NCBI GenBank assembly: GCA_027492275.1
Contig: JAPUFC010000044.1
Span: 1-64,000 of the forward strand
Length of the DNA stretch: 64,000 bases
Source: Mesorhizobium sp.
GTDB taxonomy: Bacteria > Pseudomonadota > Alphaproteobacteria > Rhizobiales > Rhizobiaceae
Direction of reading: 5' to 3'
The translations under genes were made by a program, and so were the position numbers. Shown piece by piece: positions 46,631 to 56,136 of the stretch; positions within the stretch are counted from its first letter, which is position 1, and each line of letters begins with the position of its first letter. Below the pieces are notes generated by a model. It did no database searches. It was given only the letters and a program-made list of their open reading frames with translations, and was not told where the DNA came from.

Positions 46631-46688
46631 TTTACCTTTTATTAACGTTAACGTTCGGTAAAGGACCCTCTGTTCATTTAAAGCTTTA
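46631..46688. promoter_or_regulatory. Palindrome-rich AT-rich leader of the FeeM-like gene
   Basis: Within an AT-rich 120-nt stretch, TTTACC (46631-46636) and GGTAAA (46657-46662) flank a perfect 12-bp palindrome AACGTTAACGTT (46644-46655). A second palindrome, TAAAGCTTTA, follows at 46679-46688. The block ends 55 nt before the start codon. It looks like a regulated promoter with at least one dimeric protein site; the regulator is unknown. Confidence 0.45.
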
Positions 46689-46742
46689 CTTACTTTTCGG
46701 TTTTCGTACCCTTTCCGTCAGGCGGCTTACGGGGAAATAGAC

Positions 46743-47522
46743 ATGACCGGCCAGTGGACCGCGACCCGCGACCTTGCGGGCGTGCAGCGTAGCACCGTGC
46801 CCAGCGCGAGCTCGGATTTCGTCCGCCGGATCGAGGCCCTGCTCGACCGGACCGAGTACCGGCGCTGCGACAAGGGCGAGGATCTGGAGGACATCTACCG
46901 GCTCCGCTACAAGTCATACCGCTTGAGCGACATGGTGTCGGAGCAGGCCGAGCACACGATCCATGATGCGCTCGACGAAGCCGAGAACTGCCACAAGTTC
47001 GGCATCTACATCGACGGCGCGCTGGTCAGCACGCTGCGCGTGCACCATGCCGATGCGCGCACGCCGTGCTCGCCCTCGACCATGGTCTATGGCGACATCC
47101 TGCGCCCGATGATGGCCGAGGGCGCGAGCTTCGTCGATCCGAGCCGCTTCGCCGCCGATCCGGAATGGTCGCGGGTCTATCCGCAGATCCCGTATCTGAC
47201 GCTCCGGCTCGCCGGCATGGCCTGCTTTCATTTCGGCGCGCCGTTCTGCCTGGCGACGATCCGCGAGGATCACGCGGGCTTCTACAAGCGCATCTACGAG
47301 TCGCGCCAGATCGGCGGCCTGCGCAGCTATCCGGGCCTCAACTACCCGGTGGTCCTCTACTGCGCCGACGTCAACGCCATCCGCGAGCGGTCCTTCGCCC
47401 GCTTCCCCTTCTTCCGCTCGACCCGGATGGAGCAGAGGCTGATGTTTGGCGAGACCAAGCCCGGCGACATAGCGCCGCTGACCATCCTGCCGACGGCGAA
47501 GTATTACCGCGAGGCCGCCTGA
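46743..47522 (+). CDS. FeeM-like N-acyl amino acid synthase / GNAT-fold acyltransferase
   Basis: A 259-residue protein resembling the FeeM/autoinducer-synthase branch of the GNAT fold. YRRCDKGEDLEDIYRLRYKS, the following YRL, FGIYIDGALVSTLRVHHADA, and a strand with EGASFVDPSRFAADPEW match N-acyl amino acid synthases, which join long acyl chains from acyl carrier protein to amino acids. PYLTLRLAGMACFHFGAPFC and ATIREDHAGFYKRIYESRQI continue the acceptor region. No LuxR-type regulator is adjacent, so signalling is not implied. GGGGA precedes the ATG. The long AT-rich leader suggests tight control. Confidence 0.72.
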   Translation: MTGQWTATRDLAGVQRSTVPSASSDFVRRIEALLDRTEYRRCDKGEDLEDIYRLRYKSYRLSDMVSEQAEHTIHDALDEAENCHKFGIYIDGALVSTLRVHHADARTPCSPSTMVYGDILRPMMAEGASFVDPSRFAADPEWSRVYPQIPYLTLRLAGMACFHFGAPFCLATIREDHAGFYKRIYESRQIGGLRSYPGLNYPVVLYCADVNAIRERSFARFPFFRSTRMEQRLMFGETKPGDIAPLTILPTAKYYREAA

Positions 47523-47581
47523 CCTTTCCGGCGCCGCAAGCGCCCCTACATCAGTCAGGTCCCTTTGCCGAAGGAGGTCTC

Positions 47582-47731
47582 ATGGACATCGCCGCCATTC
47601 CGCTGACGCCGTTGGTTTCGCTGATCGCCGGCGTGCTGATCCTGGTCATGCCGCGCCTGCTGAACTACATCGTGGCGCTCTACCTGATCGTCGTGGGCCT
47701 GCTCGGCATCTTCCCGCAGCTTGCCGGCTGA
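47582..47731 (+). CDS. DUF3096-type 49-residue membrane protein
   Basis: The ATG at 47582 behind AAGGAGG encodes MDIAAIPLTPLVSLIAGVLI followed by LVMPRLLNYIVALYLIVVGL and LGIFPQLAG. Two hydrophobic helices with a central PRLLNYIVAxYLIxxGLLG match the DUF3096 family of small membrane proteins of unknown role. It lies 59 nt after the FeeM-like gene and about 100 nt before the oxidase subunit. Confidence 0.75.
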   Translation: MDIAAIPLTPLVSLIAGVLILVMPRLLNYIVALYLIVVGLLGIFPQLAG

Positions 47732-47835
47732 GCCGCGCGCCGGCGCTCTCATCGTCCTGTTGAGCGAAGGGCGATGGTGCATTGCCCTCCGCCTTGCTTT
47801 TCGCTATGTGCCATCCCCAGATTTGGGAGACTAAC

Positions 47836-48063
47836 ATGGCCGATCATTCGCCTGCCGGGCCCGCCGAACTCGGTGCTCAGATGGACTATGCCGAGCACGA
47901 GAAGACCTATGGCCGCTTCATCGTCCTGGCGAAATACGGCACGCTGGCCTGCGTCGCGCTGATGATCGCCATGGCGTTCGGCTTCTTCACCAGCGCCGGC
48001 TTCATCTCCGCCACGATCCTGTTCGTGCTGATCTGCGCGCTGGGCGGCTACCTGCTTCGGTAG
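47836..48063 (+). CDS. aa3-type cytochrome c oxidase subunit IV (bacterial)
   Basis: A 75-residue single-pass or hairpin membrane protein. The N-terminal soluble part has AQMDYAEHEKTYGRFIVLAK, the signature of the small alphaproteobacterial aa3 oxidase subunit IV (COX4_pro_2). It is followed by hydrophobic segments ending ALGGYLLR. MADHSPAG is chosen as the start, with GGGAGACTAAC upstream. The other oxidase subunits are not in this window. Placement just ahead of the transhydrogenase operon is common in rhizobia. Confidence 0.85.
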   Translation: MADHSPAGPAELGAQMDYAEHEKTYGRFIVLAKYGTLACVALMIAMAFGFFTSAGFISATILFVLICALGGYLLR

Positions 48064-48142
48064 CGGCGGGCGACCGTGCTTTGCGGCCGCCGGTGAAGCG
48101 GCGGATACTGGATGTCGGGCAGGGGACTGCCGGGGGGTGGGT

Positions 48143-49285
48143 GTGAGCCAAACGATCTTCGTATCGAAGGAAGCCGACTCGGGTGAAACGCGCGTCGCGG
48201 CGTCGCCGGACACGGTGAAGCGTCTGGTCGGCCTCGGCTTCGCGGTCGTGGTGGAGACCGGCGCGGGGCTGTCGTCGCGCATCGTCGACGCCGAGTTCGA
48301 GAAGGCGGGGGCGAGGATCGGCTCCGCCGCCGACGCGGCGCAGGCAGACGTGGTGCTGAAGGTGCGGCGGCCGAGCGAGGCCGAACTGGCGGGCTACAAG
48401 GCCGGCGCGGCGGTGCTGGCGACCATGGACCCCCATGGCCACGAGGCGGCCGTCGAGGCCATGGCCCGGGCCGGCGTCACCGCCTTTGCCATGGAATTCA
48501 TGCCGCGCATCACGCGCGCGCAGGTGATGGACGTGCTGTCCTCGCAGGCGAACCTGGCCGGCTACCGCGCGGTGATCGACGCGGCCGCCGTCTACGACCG
48601 CGTGCTGCCGATGATGATGACCGCCGCCGGCACGGTTCCGGCGGCCAAGGTGTTCATCATGGGCGTCGGCGTCGCCGGCCTGCAGGCGATCGCGACAGCG
48701 CGCCGAATGGGCGCGGTCGTGACGGCGACGGACGTGCGCCCCGCCGTGAAGGAGCAGGTGCAGTCGCTCGGCGCGAAATTCCTTGCGGTCGAGGACGAGG
48801 AGTTCAAGGCCGCCGAGACGGCCGGCGGCTACGCCAAGGAGATGTCGAAGGAATACCAGGCCAAGCAGGCTGCGCTGACGGCCGAACATATCGCCAAGCA
48901 GGACATCGTCATCACGACGGCGCTGATCCCCGGCCGGCCGGCGCCGAAGCTGGTGTCGGCGGCGATGGTCGCCTCCATGAAGCCGGGCTCGGTGCTGGTC
49001 GACCTCGCCGTCGAGCGCGGCGGCAATGTCGAGGGCGCGAAGGCCGGCGAGATCGTCACCACGGACAATGGCGTGAAGATCGTCGGCCATCTCAACGTTC
49101 CGGGCCGGGTGGCGGCTTCGGCCTCGCTGCTCTACGCCAAGAATCTCTTCGCCTTCCTGGAGACGATGGTCGACAAGGAGACGAAGACGCTCGCCATCAA
49201 CCGCGACGACGAGCTGGTCAAGGCGACGATGCTGACGGATGGCGGCAGGATCGTGCATCCGGCTTTCGCCAAGGCGCAGGGCTAG
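48143..49285 (+). CDS. pntAA: NAD(P) transhydrogenase subunit alpha part 1
   Basis: A 380-residue soluble NAD(H)-binding domain I of the proton-translocating transhydrogenase. It begins [20 protein letters not shown] and has [20 protein letters not shown], then [20 protein letters not shown] (dinucleotide fold) and [39 protein letters not shown] follows. GTG starts at 48137 and 48143 are possible; the run of six G at 48132-48137 is best placed for the second. It transfers hydride from NADH to the NADP domain, driven by the proton gradient. It heads pntAA-pntAB-x-pntB. Confidence 0.93.
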   Translation: MSQTIFVSKEADSGETRVAASPDTVKRLVGLGFAVVVETGAGLSSRIVDAEFEKAGARIGSAADAAQADVVLKVRRPSEAELAGYKAGAAVLATMDPHGHEAAVEAMARAGVTAFAMEFMPRITRAQVMDVLSSQANLAGYRAVIDAAAVYDRVLPMMMTAAGTVPAAKVFIMGVGVAGLQAIATARRMGAVVTATDVRPAVKEQVQSLGAKFLAVEDEEFKAAETAGGYAKEMSKEYQAKQAALTAEHIAKQDIVITTALIPGRPAPKLVSAAMVASMKPGSVLVDLAVERGGNVEGAKAGEIVTTDNGVKIVGHLNVPGRVAASASLLYAKNLFAFLETMVDKETKTLAINRDDELVKATMLTDGGRIVHPAFAKAQG

Positions 49286-49295
49286 GAGAGGGACA

Positions 49296-49718
49296 ATGGA
49301 ACACACGCTTCAGCAGGCTCTGGACAGGCTTGACGCGGCGGCCCAGGGCGTGCGCCGCGCCGCCGAGGGGCTGGCCGCGCCCGGCCCGGCCGATGCCATG
49401 GGCGACGCCGCGCACGCGCTGTCGGGCGGTGTCATCGACCCGTTCGTGTTCCGCTTCGCGATCTTCGTGCTGGCGATCTTCGTCGGCTACTACGTGGTTT
49501 GGTCGGTCACGCCGGCGCTGCACACGCCGCTGATGGCCGTGACCAACGCCATCTCCTCGGTCATCGTGGTCGGCGCGCTGCTGGCGGTCGGCATCTCGGC
49601 ATCCGGCCTGGCGACCGGCTTCGGCCTGATCGCGCTGGTGCTGGCGGCGGTCAACATCTTCGGCGGCTTCCTGGTGACGCAGCGCATGCTGGCCATGTAC
49701 AAGAAGAAGGAGCGGTAG
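49296..49718 (+). CDS. pntAB: NAD(P) transhydrogenase subunit alpha part 2
   Basis: A 140-residue membrane subunit (N-terminal part of domain II). After a soluble, Ala-rich start it has [40 protein letters not shown] and a final helix [20 protein letters not shown]. The TNAISS loop and [10 protein letters not shown] ending are diagnostic. The gene starts 10 nt after pntAA. In three-subunit bacteria this is separate from pntAA, as seen here. Confidence 0.93.
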   Translation: MEHTLQQALDRLDAAAQGVRRAAEGLAAPGPADAMGDAAHALSGGVIDPFVFRFAIFVLAIFVGYYVVWSVTPALHTPLMAVTNAISSVIVVGALLAVGISASGLATGFGLIALVLAAVNIFGGFLVTQRMLAMYKKKER

Positions 49719-49722
49719 GAGC

Positions 49723-50025
49723 ATGCAGGCCTATCTCGCTCCGGTGTTCCAGCTCCTGTTCGGGCTCAGCCTGATCCTGTTCCTGGTCGCCGCCATGCGC
49801 TGGCGCACGCCGCTCCACGCGCGCGGGGGCCATCTCATGCTGGTCGGCCTGTTCCTGGTGCCGCTGGCTCTGTTCTTCCTGTCGCGCGGCGTGGGAAGCT
49901 ACGGCGACAGCGCCCGCACGGCCCTGTTCATCGCGGGCGGCGTGCTCATGGCGGCGGTGCTGATCCAGTTCCTGGCTATTCGCAAATTCGTGTCGGCGCC
50001 GGGCGCCATCGAGGGGCGCAACTGA
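49723..50025 (+). CDS. Small three-helix membrane protein inserted in the pnt operon
   Basis: A 100-residue protein, MQAYLAPVFQLLFGLSLILF onward, with three hydrophobic segments (FLVAAMRWRT, LMLVGLFLVPLALFFLSRG, TALFIAGGVLMAAVLIQFLA). It starts 4 nt after pntAB, and its stop overlaps the pntB ATG (TGATG), so it is translated within the operon. No transhydrogenase domain is missing from the neighbours, so it is an extra component. It may aid assembly or modulate the membrane part; no family is recognised. Confidence 0.75.
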   Translation: MQAYLAPVFQLLFGLSLILFLVAAMRWRTPLHARGGHLMLVGLFLVPLALFFLSRGVGSYGDSARTALFIAGGVLMAAVLIQFLAIRKFVSAPGAIEGRN

Positions 50026-51425
50026 TGTCGGTCAATCTCGCGTCCTTCCTCTACCTCGTCTCCGGCATCCTGTTCATCCTGGCGCTGCGCGGCCTGTCGC
50101 ATCCGACGACCAGCCGCCAGGGCAACATGTACGGCATGATCGGCATGGCCATCGCCATCGCCACCACGCTGGCGCTGGCGACACCGTCGCCCGGCGGCTT
50201 CGCGCTGATCGTCATCGGCCTTTTGGTCGGCGGCGGCGTCGGCGCGGTGGTTGCCCGGCGCATCGCCATGACGGCGATGCCGCAGCTCGTCGCCGCCTTC
50301 CACAGCCTGGTCGGCCTCGCCGCCGTCATGGTGGCGGCCGCGGCGGTCTACGCGCCGGAAAGCTTCGGGATCGGCACGGTCGGCCATATCCACGCCCAGG
50401 CCATCATCGAGATGAGCCTCGGCGTCGCCATCGGCGCCATCACCTTCACCGGCTCGATCATCGCCTTCCTCAAGCTTGACGGGCGCATGTCGGGCAAGCC
50501 GATCATGCTGCCGGGCCGGCACGTCATCAACGCCGGGCTCGGCATCGCGCTCGTGGTGCTGATCGTGCTGCTGGTCACCACGCAGTCGACGCTGGTGTTC
50601 TGGCTGATCGTGCTTTTGTCGCTGGCGCTCGGCGTGCTGCTCATCGTGCCGATCGGCGGGGCCGACATGCCGGTCGTGGTGTCGATGCTCAACTCCTATT
50701 CGGGCTGGGCGGCGGCGGCGCTGGGCTTCACGCTGGGCAATCTGGCGCTGATCATCACCGGCGCGCTGGTCGGCTCGTCGGGGGCGATCCTCAGCTACAT
50801 CATGTGCAAGGGCATGAACCGGTCCTTCATCTCGGTCATCCTCGGCGGCTTCGGCGGCGAGACGGCGACCGCCGGTGCGGATGACGGCATCCAGCGCACG
50901 GTCAAGCAGGGTTCGGCTGACGACGCGGCCTATCTGATGATGAACGCGCAGAAGGTCATCATCGTGCCGGGCTACGGCATGGCGGTGGCGCAGGCGCAGC
51001 ACGCGCTGCGCGAAATGGCCGACAGGCTGAAGGCACATGGCGTCGAGGTGAAGTACGCGATCCACCCGGTGGCGGGACGCATGCCCGGCCACATGAACGT
51101 GCTGCTGGCCGAGGCCAACGTGCCATACGACGAGGTGTTCGAGCTGGAGGACATCAACTCCGAGTTCGCGCAGGCGGACGTCGCCTATGTCATCGGCGCC
51201 AACGACGTGACCAACCCGTCCGCGCGGGACGACAAGTCTAGCCCGATCTACGGCATGCCGATCCTCGACGTCGACAAGGCGCGCACCTGCCTGTTCGTCA
51301 AGCGCAGCCTCGGCTCTGGCTATGCCGGCATCGACAACACGCTATTCTACAAGGACGGCACCATGATGCTGCTCGGCGACGCCAAGAAGATGACCGAGGA
51401 AATCGTCAAGGCCATGGAGCACTGA
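50025..51425 (+). CDS. pntB: NAD(P) transhydrogenase subunit beta
   Basis: A 466-residue subunit with the rest of membrane domain II and the NADP(H)-binding domain III. About eight to nine helices cover residues 1-270. SFLYLVSGILFILALRGLSH, PQLVAAFHSLVGLAAVMVAA, TGSIIAFLKLDGRMSGKPI and SYSGWAAAALGFTLGN are membrane signatures. Domain III has VIIVPGYGMAVAQAQHALRE, HPVAGRMPGHMNVLLAEANV, GANDVTNPSAR and VFVKRSL-like FVKRSLGSGYAGIDN. It ends the operon, followed by a strong terminator. Confidence 0.95.
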   Translation: MSVNLASFLYLVSGILFILALRGLSHPTTSRQGNMYGMIGMAIAIATTLALATPSPGGFALIVIGLLVGGGVGAVVARRIAMTAMPQLVAAFHSLVGLAAVMVAAAAVYAPESFGIGTVGHIHAQAIIEMSLGVAIGAITFTGSIIAFLKLDGRMSGKPIMLPGRHVINAGLGIALVVLIVLLVTTQSTLVFWLIVLLSLALGVLLIVPIGGADMPVVVSMLNSYSGWAAAALGFTLGNLALIITGALVGSSGAILSYIMCKGMNRSFISVILGGFGGETATAGADDGIQRTVKQGSADDAAYLMMNAQKVIIVPGYGMAVAQAQHALREMADRLKAHGVEVKYAIHPVAGRMPGHMNVLLAEANVPYDEVFELEDINSEFAQADVAYVIGANDVTNPSARDDKSSPIYGMPILDVDKARTCLFVKRSLGSGYAGIDNTLFYKDGTMMLLGDAKKMTEEIVKAMEH

Positions 51426-51460
51426 TCGGGTAGCACTGACCGGCGGCGATCCGCTTCCAT

Positions 51461-51489
51461 AAAAAAGCCCGGCATCGCCGGGCTTTTTT
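51461..51489. terminator. Intrinsic terminator of the pnt operon, bidirectional
   Basis: AAAAAAGCCCGGC and GCCGGGCTTTTTT pair as a 13-bp stem with a 3-nt loop, leaving T6 on the plus strand and, from the A6 run, T6 on the minus strand. It sits between pntB and the convergent DUF992 gene. Confidence 0.9.
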
Positions 51490-51509
51490 CATGGTGCTTG
51501 CGTCGCGTG

Positions 51510-51977
51510 CTACTTCAGCGAATGGGTCAGCTCCATGGAGGCGACCGCAAGGGCGAGGTTGAGGCCGGTCTGCGACTGGACGCTCAGCGGCTGCAGCGTG
51601 AAGGACTTGTTGAAGCCTCCCACGAGCAGGTTGGCGCCGCCGCCGGTGACGATGCTGGCCTCGGCGTTCACGCCGAAATAGCGGCCGGCGAGCTGGCCTT
51701 CGTCATATTTGCGGTCGAGCGCCAGCACTGCCCATTGCAGGGCGCCCTGGTGCGTCGTGCCGAGGTCGACGCCGAGCTTGGAAATGACGCCGGAATAGCG
51801 CTCCTCCGGCCCGCCGTTGGAAAAGCGGAAGGTGCAGGTCAGCGTCTTGTTCGACGTGACGACGAAGCCGGTGCCGCCGTCGATGGCGCAGTCCAGGATG
51901 CCGAGCCTCACCTCCGCGCCCGCCGGCGCGGAAAAAGCGAGGCCGAGCAGGGCCGCGGCGAAAAGCTTCTTGAACAT
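51510..51977 (-). CDS. DUF992-type exported protein
   Basis: A 155-residue periplasmic protein with a signal peptide (MFKKLFAAALLGLAFSAPAG, cut near AGAEV). The mature part starts VRLGILDCAIDGGTGFVVTS and contains LTCTFRFSNGGPEERYSGVI and GRYFGVNAEASIVTGGGANL, the DUF992 pattern with two conserved Cys. Function is unknown. The ATG at 51977 is preferred over 51998 because it places the signal correctly. Confidence 0.83.
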   Translation of the reverse strand: MFKKLFAAALLGLAFSAPAGAEVRLGILDCAIDGGTGFVVTSNKTLTCTFRFSNGGPEERYSGVISKLGVDLGTTHQGALQWAVLALDRKYDEGQLAGRYFGVNAEASIVTGGGANLLVGGFNKSFTLQPLSVQSQTGLNLALAVASMELTHSLK

Positions 51978-52081
51978 GGAAATCCCTCTGTGACTCACCG
52001 CCGCAAAACGGCGGCGCGGAGCGATGGTTCCAGAACACCTTGGCGGTTCGATGACGCAGGCAGGACAGCCGGGCGGCGGCC

Positions 52082-52951
52082 TCAGCCGCGCGTGCGGGCC
52101 AGTCCGTCCGTTGCGGGCCGGTAGTTGGGGTCGAGCTGGGCCGCCCGTGCATAGGATTTCGCCGCGCGGGACTTGTCGCCGCGCCGCTCATAGACGAGCG
52201 CCTGGTTGGCCCAGCTTTCGGCGATGCGGTCGTTCAGCTTGATCGCCATGTTGAAGTCGGCGAAGGCGTTGTCCTCGTCGTTCAGCGCGATGTAGGACAG
52301 GCCGCGCCCGTTGTAGGGCTCGGGCGAATCCGGCGACAGCGAGATCGCCGTCGAGAAATCCTCGATGGCGAAATTGTGCTGATTCTGGCTCTGATAGATC
52401 AAGCCGCGATTGTGATAGGCGCGCGCGTCGGTGGTGTCGAGCTGGATCGCCTTCTGGAAGTCGTTGAAGGCGTCCATGGTGCGCCCGGCGCGGCGGTAGA
52501 GGTTGCCGCGGCCGATATAGGCGGCGTCGTAGCTGGCGTTGAGCTGGATGGCGCGGTTGTAGTCGGCCAGCGCCTGCGGCTGGTTGCCCAGGAAGCGATG
52601 GATCAGCGCCCGGTTGGAATAGGCCTGGAAGAAGTCCGGCCGCAACTGGATGGCGGTGTCGAAGTCGCGCAGCGCCTCCTGGTAGCGTCCGCCGCGCCCA
52701 TAGGCGGAGCCGCGGACATTGTAGGCTTCCGGATCGCGCGGGTTGCGCTCGATGACGGCGGTCAGCGAGGATATGTTCTCCTGCGAGCCCTGCGCGGGAT
52801 CGATAGAGGCGAGCTCGCCCATCGGGTTCGTCTGGCAGGCGGCGATCGCCAGCATGAGGCCGAGCATGGCGGAGCGCACGAGGGCGCGCGTCGGCGAGGC
52901 CCTTCCGGCGGAAGCCGCATGCAAAAAGCCGGTGTACTGGACGTCAGGCAT
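52082..52951 (-). CDS. Tetratricopeptide-repeat lipoprotein (NlpI-like)
   Basis: About 289 residues. A lipoprotein signal ends in LGLMLAIAAC, followed by the linker ASIDPAQGSQENISSLTAVI. Then six to seven TPR units run to the C-terminus, each with the pattern A-YxxRGxxY...G---A--DF--AIQL, for example PEAYNVRGSAYGRGGRYQEA and ARAYHNRGLIYQSQNQHNFA. It should be a periplasmic-face outer- or inner-membrane scaffold. Start is uncertain: 52999 and 52867 are alternatives, none with a strong ribosome-binding site. No partner gene is implied by the neighbours. Confidence 0.85.
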   Translation of the reverse strand: MPDVQYTGFLHAASAGRASPTRALVRSAMLGLMLAIAACQTNPMGELASIDPAQGSQENISSLTAVIERNPRDPEAYNVRGSAYGRGGRYQEALRDFDTAIQLRPDFFQAYSNRALIHRFLGNQPQALADYNRAIQLNASYDAAYIGRGNLYRRAGRTMDAFNDFQKAIQLDTTDARAYHNRGLIYQSQNQHNFAIEDFSTAISLSPDSPEPYNGRGLSYIALNDEDNAFADFNMAIKLNDRIAESWANQALVYERRGDKSRAAKSYARAAQLDPNYRPATDGLARTRG

Positions 52952-53090
52952 TCCGGGATCGATCCAGACCATCGCGCGGAGCATCGCGCCGATTATCACG
53001 CATCACGGCGCAAAAAACGCAAAATCGCGGGATGACGATCGTCACCCCACGAAGCGCGTATTTCCTGAAAGCGACGAAAAAGCGGCAGCG

Positions 53091-53348
53091 TCAGCGAGCC
53101 GGGCGAGCCGCGCCGGCAGCCGGAACCGGGCGCGGCGTCATCGGCAGCAGCCCTTCGCGCTGGGCGCGCTTGCGGGCCAGCTTGCGGGCGCGGCGCACGG
53201 CCTCGGCCTTTTCGCGGGCGCGCTTCTCGGACGGCTTCTCGTAGTGACCGCGCATCTTCATCTCGCGGAAGATGCCCTCGCGCTGCATCTTCTTCTTGAG
53301 CGCGCGGAGCGCTTGGTCCACATTGTTGTCGCGAACGAGTACCTGCAC
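53091..53348 (-). CDS. rpsU: 30S ribosomal protein S21
   Basis: An 85-residue basic protein starting [20 protein letters not shown], then [20 protein letters not shown] and [20 protein letters not shown], the S21 signature. The C-terminal Pro/Ala tail is longer than in enterobacteria but usual in rhizobia. S21 helps the 30S subunit select mRNA start sites. It is transcribed away from the MFS gene. Confidence 0.95.
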   Translation of the reverse strand: MQVLVRDNNVDQALRALKKKMQREGIFREMKMRGHYEKPSEKRAREKAEAVRRARKLARKRAQREGLLPMTPRPVPAAGAARPAR

Positions 53349-53585
53349 TGGTTGTCCTGTCTTTCGTGTTCAGGGGTCGGCGCACGGAAAAGCTGCGCCA
53401 TCGCGGCGGCTTCCGTCGCGAATTGTGGCGGCTGATAGCAGAATCGCGGCGGCTTGTCCATCGGCCTTGACGCGCTCGGCAGGCATCGGGTAGCGCTGGC
53501 CTTGCAGGCCGGTCGGTCTGCACCATCACCTCGACGGTGCGAACGCGCTAAGCGCTACGCTTGGCACGTCAGGAGTCCCCGAGCC

Positions 53586-54788
53586 TTGAGCCAAGCCACC
53601 CTACAGACCCGTGCGCCCGGCGGCGGCGATACCGCCATCATGGTCATCCTGGCGATCAGCTTCTGCCACCTCATCAACGACGTGCTGCAGTCGATGCTGA
53701 CGGCGCTCTATCCGCTGATGAAGGAGACTTACGACCTGGATTTCTGGCAGATCGGCCTGCTGACCCTGACCTTCCAGTTCACCGCCTCGCTTCTGCAGCC
53801 GGTGGTCGGCCTCTATACAGACAAGCATCCGGCGCCGCGCTCGCTGCCGCTCGGCATGGTCTCCTCGCTGATCGGGCTGATCCTGCTCGCCTTCGCCCAT
53901 CATTACTGGACGCTGCTGCTCGGCGCTGCGGTCATCGGCATCGGTTCGGCGATCTTCCACCCGGAATCGTCGCGCATCGCGCGGCTGGCCTCCGGCGGCC
54001 GGCACGGCTTCGCCCAGTCGACCTTCCAGGTGGGCGGCAATCTCGGCCATGCGCTCGGACCGCTGCTCGCCGCCTTCATCGTCGTCCCGCGGGGGCAGAC
54101 GAGCGTCGCCTGGTTCTGCCTCGTCGCGATGGTCGGCATCCTCGTTCTGCGGCGCGTCAGCGGCTGGTACGCCGCCCACATGCGCGAGACCGCCAAGCGC
54201 CCGGCGGCGGCCGCGCGCTATCCGCTTCCGGCCAGGCGCACGCAACTGGCGATGGCCGTGCTCTTCCTGCTGGTGATCACCAAGAACATCTACACCGCCA
54301 GCCTGGGCAGCTACTACACCTTCTACCTGATCGAGAAGTTCGGGGTATCGGTGCAGGCCTCGCAGGTGCTGCTGTTCGTGTTCTACGGCGCCTCGGCGAT
54401 CGGCATCTTCATCGGCGGCCTGGTCGGCGACCGGTTCGGCTCCAAGGCGGTCATCTGGATCTCGATCCTCGGCGTGCTGCCCTTCACGCTGGCCATGCCC
54501 TATGCCGGCCTCACGCTGACCGTGATCCTGTCGATCCTGGTCGGGCTGATCCTGTCGTCCGCCTTCACGGCCATCGTCGTTTTCGCGCAGGAGCTGATGC
54601 CGGGACGCGTCGGCATGGTGGCGGGCATCTTCTTCGGCTTCTCCTTCGGCGTCGGCGGGCTCGCCGCCGCCGGCCTCGGCATCCTGGCCGACCATCAGGG
54701 CATCGACTACGTCTTCCGCATGGTCTCCTACCTACCGCTGCTCGGCCTGCTGACGATCCTCCTGCCGCGCATGGACGAGCTGCGCTGA
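53586..54788 (+). CDS. MFS transporter, fosmidomycin-resistance (Fsr)-like
   Basis: A 400-residue permease with about 12 helices. SFCHLINDVLQSMLTALYPL, DLDFWQIGLLTLTFQFTASL, QPVVGLYTDKHPAPRSLPLG, FHPESSRIARLASGGRHGFA and FQVGGNLGHALGPLLAAFI match the Fsr branch, which exports drugs and other small molecules. A TTG at 53586 with AGGAG upstream (11-nt gap) is the likely start; upstream in-frame sequence has no homology. The natural substrate cannot be told. Confidence 0.87.
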   Translation: MSQATLQTRAPGGGDTAIMVILAISFCHLINDVLQSMLTALYPLMKETYDLDFWQIGLLTLTFQFTASLLQPVVGLYTDKHPAPRSLPLGMVSSLIGLILLAFAHHYWTLLLGAAVIGIGSAIFHPESSRIARLASGGRHGFAQSTFQVGGNLGHALGPLLAAFIVVPRGQTSVAWFCLVAMVGILVLRRVSGWYAAHMRETAKRPAAAARYPLPARRTQLAMAVLFLLVITKNIYTASLGSYYTFYLIEKFGVSVQASQVLLFVFYGASAIGIFIGGLVGDRFGSKAVIWISILGVLPFTLAMPYAGLTLTVILSILVGLILSSAFTAIVVFAQELMPGRVGMVAGIFFGFSFGVGGLAAAGLGILADHQGIDYVFRMVSYLPLLGLLTILLPRMDELR

Positions 54789-54882
54789 GGCCCCAGCGTC
54801 AGGCCGGGTCGCAAACGGCACAAGGGTGACAGCGGCCGACGGCTAATGGTAGCCTTCGGCGAACGGCGCCATCGGACAGGCT

Positions 54883-56136
54883 ATGCGGAAGTTCTCGGTA
54901 TTCGCCATCGCGCGCGAGGCCATGCGCGCTCACAAGGGATGGGAGGAGCAGTGGTCCTCGCCCGAGCCGCGGCGGCAATACGACGTCGTCATCGTCGGGG
55001 CCGGCGGCCACGGTCTGGCGACGGCCTACTACCTCGCCAGGGAACACGGCGTCACCAATGTCGCGGTGCTGGAAAAGGGCTGGCTCGGCGGCGGCAACAC
55101 GGGCCGCAACACCACCATCATCCGCTCCAACTATCTCTATGACGAGAGCGCCGGCATCTACGAGCATGCGCTGAAGCTGTGGGAGGGGCTGAGCCAGGAG
55201 CTCAACTACAACGTCATGTACTCGCCGCGCGGCGTCATGATGCTGGCGCACAATGTGCACGACGTGCAGGTGCTGAAGCGCCATGTCCATGCCAACCGGC
55301 TGAACGGCATCGACAACGAATGGCTGACGCCGGAAGAGGCCAGGGCCTTCTGCCCGCCGCTGAACATTTCGCAGGGGGCGCGCCATCCTGTGGTGGGCGC
55401 GTCGCTGCAAAGGCGCGGCGGCACGGCGCGCCATGACGCGGTCGCCTGGGGCTATGCCCGCGCGGCCAGCGACCGGGGCGTCCACATCATCCAGAACTGC
55501 GAGGTGACCGGCATCCGCCGCGACGCGACGGGCCGCGTCGAGGGTGTGGAGACCAGCCGCGGCTTCATCGGCGCGCGCAAGGTCGGCGTCGTGGCGGCGG
55601 GGCACAGCTCCGTCGTCATGCAGATGGCCGGCGTGCGCATGCCGCTGGAAAGCTATCCGCTGCAGGCGCTGGTGTCGGAGCCGGTGAAGCCGGTGTTCCC
55701 CTGCGTGGTGATGTCCAACACGGTGCATGCCTACATCTCCCAGTCCGACAAGGGCGAGCTGGTGATCGGCGCGGGCACCGACCAGTATCCGTCCTATTCG
55801 CAGACCGGCGGGCTGCATGTCCTGCAACACACGCTGGAGGCGATCGTGGAGATGTTTCCGATCTTCTCGCGCATGAAGATGCTGCGCTCGTGGGGCGGCA
55901 TCGTCGACGTGACGCCGGACCGCTCGCCGATCCTGGCGAAGACGCCGGTGCCGGGCCTCTACGTCAATTGCGGCTGGGGCACGGGCGGCTTCAAGGCGAC
56001 GCCGGGCTCCGGCCATGTCTTCGCCCACACGATCGCGCGCGACGCGCCGCACCCGATCAACGCGCCCTTCACGCTGGAGCGCTTCCGCACCGGGCGGCTG
56101 ATCGACGAGGCGGCGGCCGCCGCCGTGGCGCATTGA
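54883..56136 (+). CDS. soxB: Sarcosine oxidase subunit beta
   Basis: A 417-residue flavoprotein, the FAD/FMN-binding catalytic subunit of heterotetrameric sarcosine oxidase. [20 protein letters not shown] (FAD fold) begins near residue 33. [56 protein letters not shown] and [20 protein letters not shown] are subunit-beta signatures. The His of TARHDAV is the FMN-attachment position by family. It oxidises sarcosine to glycine, passing formaldehyde to tetrahydrofolate. First gene of the sox operon. Confidence 0.95.
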   Translation: MRKFSVFAIAREAMRAHKGWEEQWSSPEPRRQYDVVIVGAGGHGLATAYYLAREHGVTNVAVLEKGWLGGGNTGRNTTIIRSNYLYDESAGIYEHALKLWEGLSQELNYNVMYSPRGVMMLAHNVHDVQVLKRHVHANRLNGIDNEWLTPEEARAFCPPLNISQGARHPVVGASLQRRGGTARHDAVAWGYARAASDRGVHIIQNCEVTGIRRDATGRVEGVETSRGFIGARKVGVVAAGHSSVVMQMAGVRMPLESYPLQALVSEPVKPVFPCVVMSNTVHAYISQSDKGELVIGAGTDQYPSYSQTGGLHVLQHTLEAIVEMFPIFSRMKMLRSWGGIVDVTPDRSPILAKTPVPGLYVNCGWGTGGFKATPGSGHVFAHTIARDAPHPINAPFTLERFRTGRLIDEAAAAAVAH

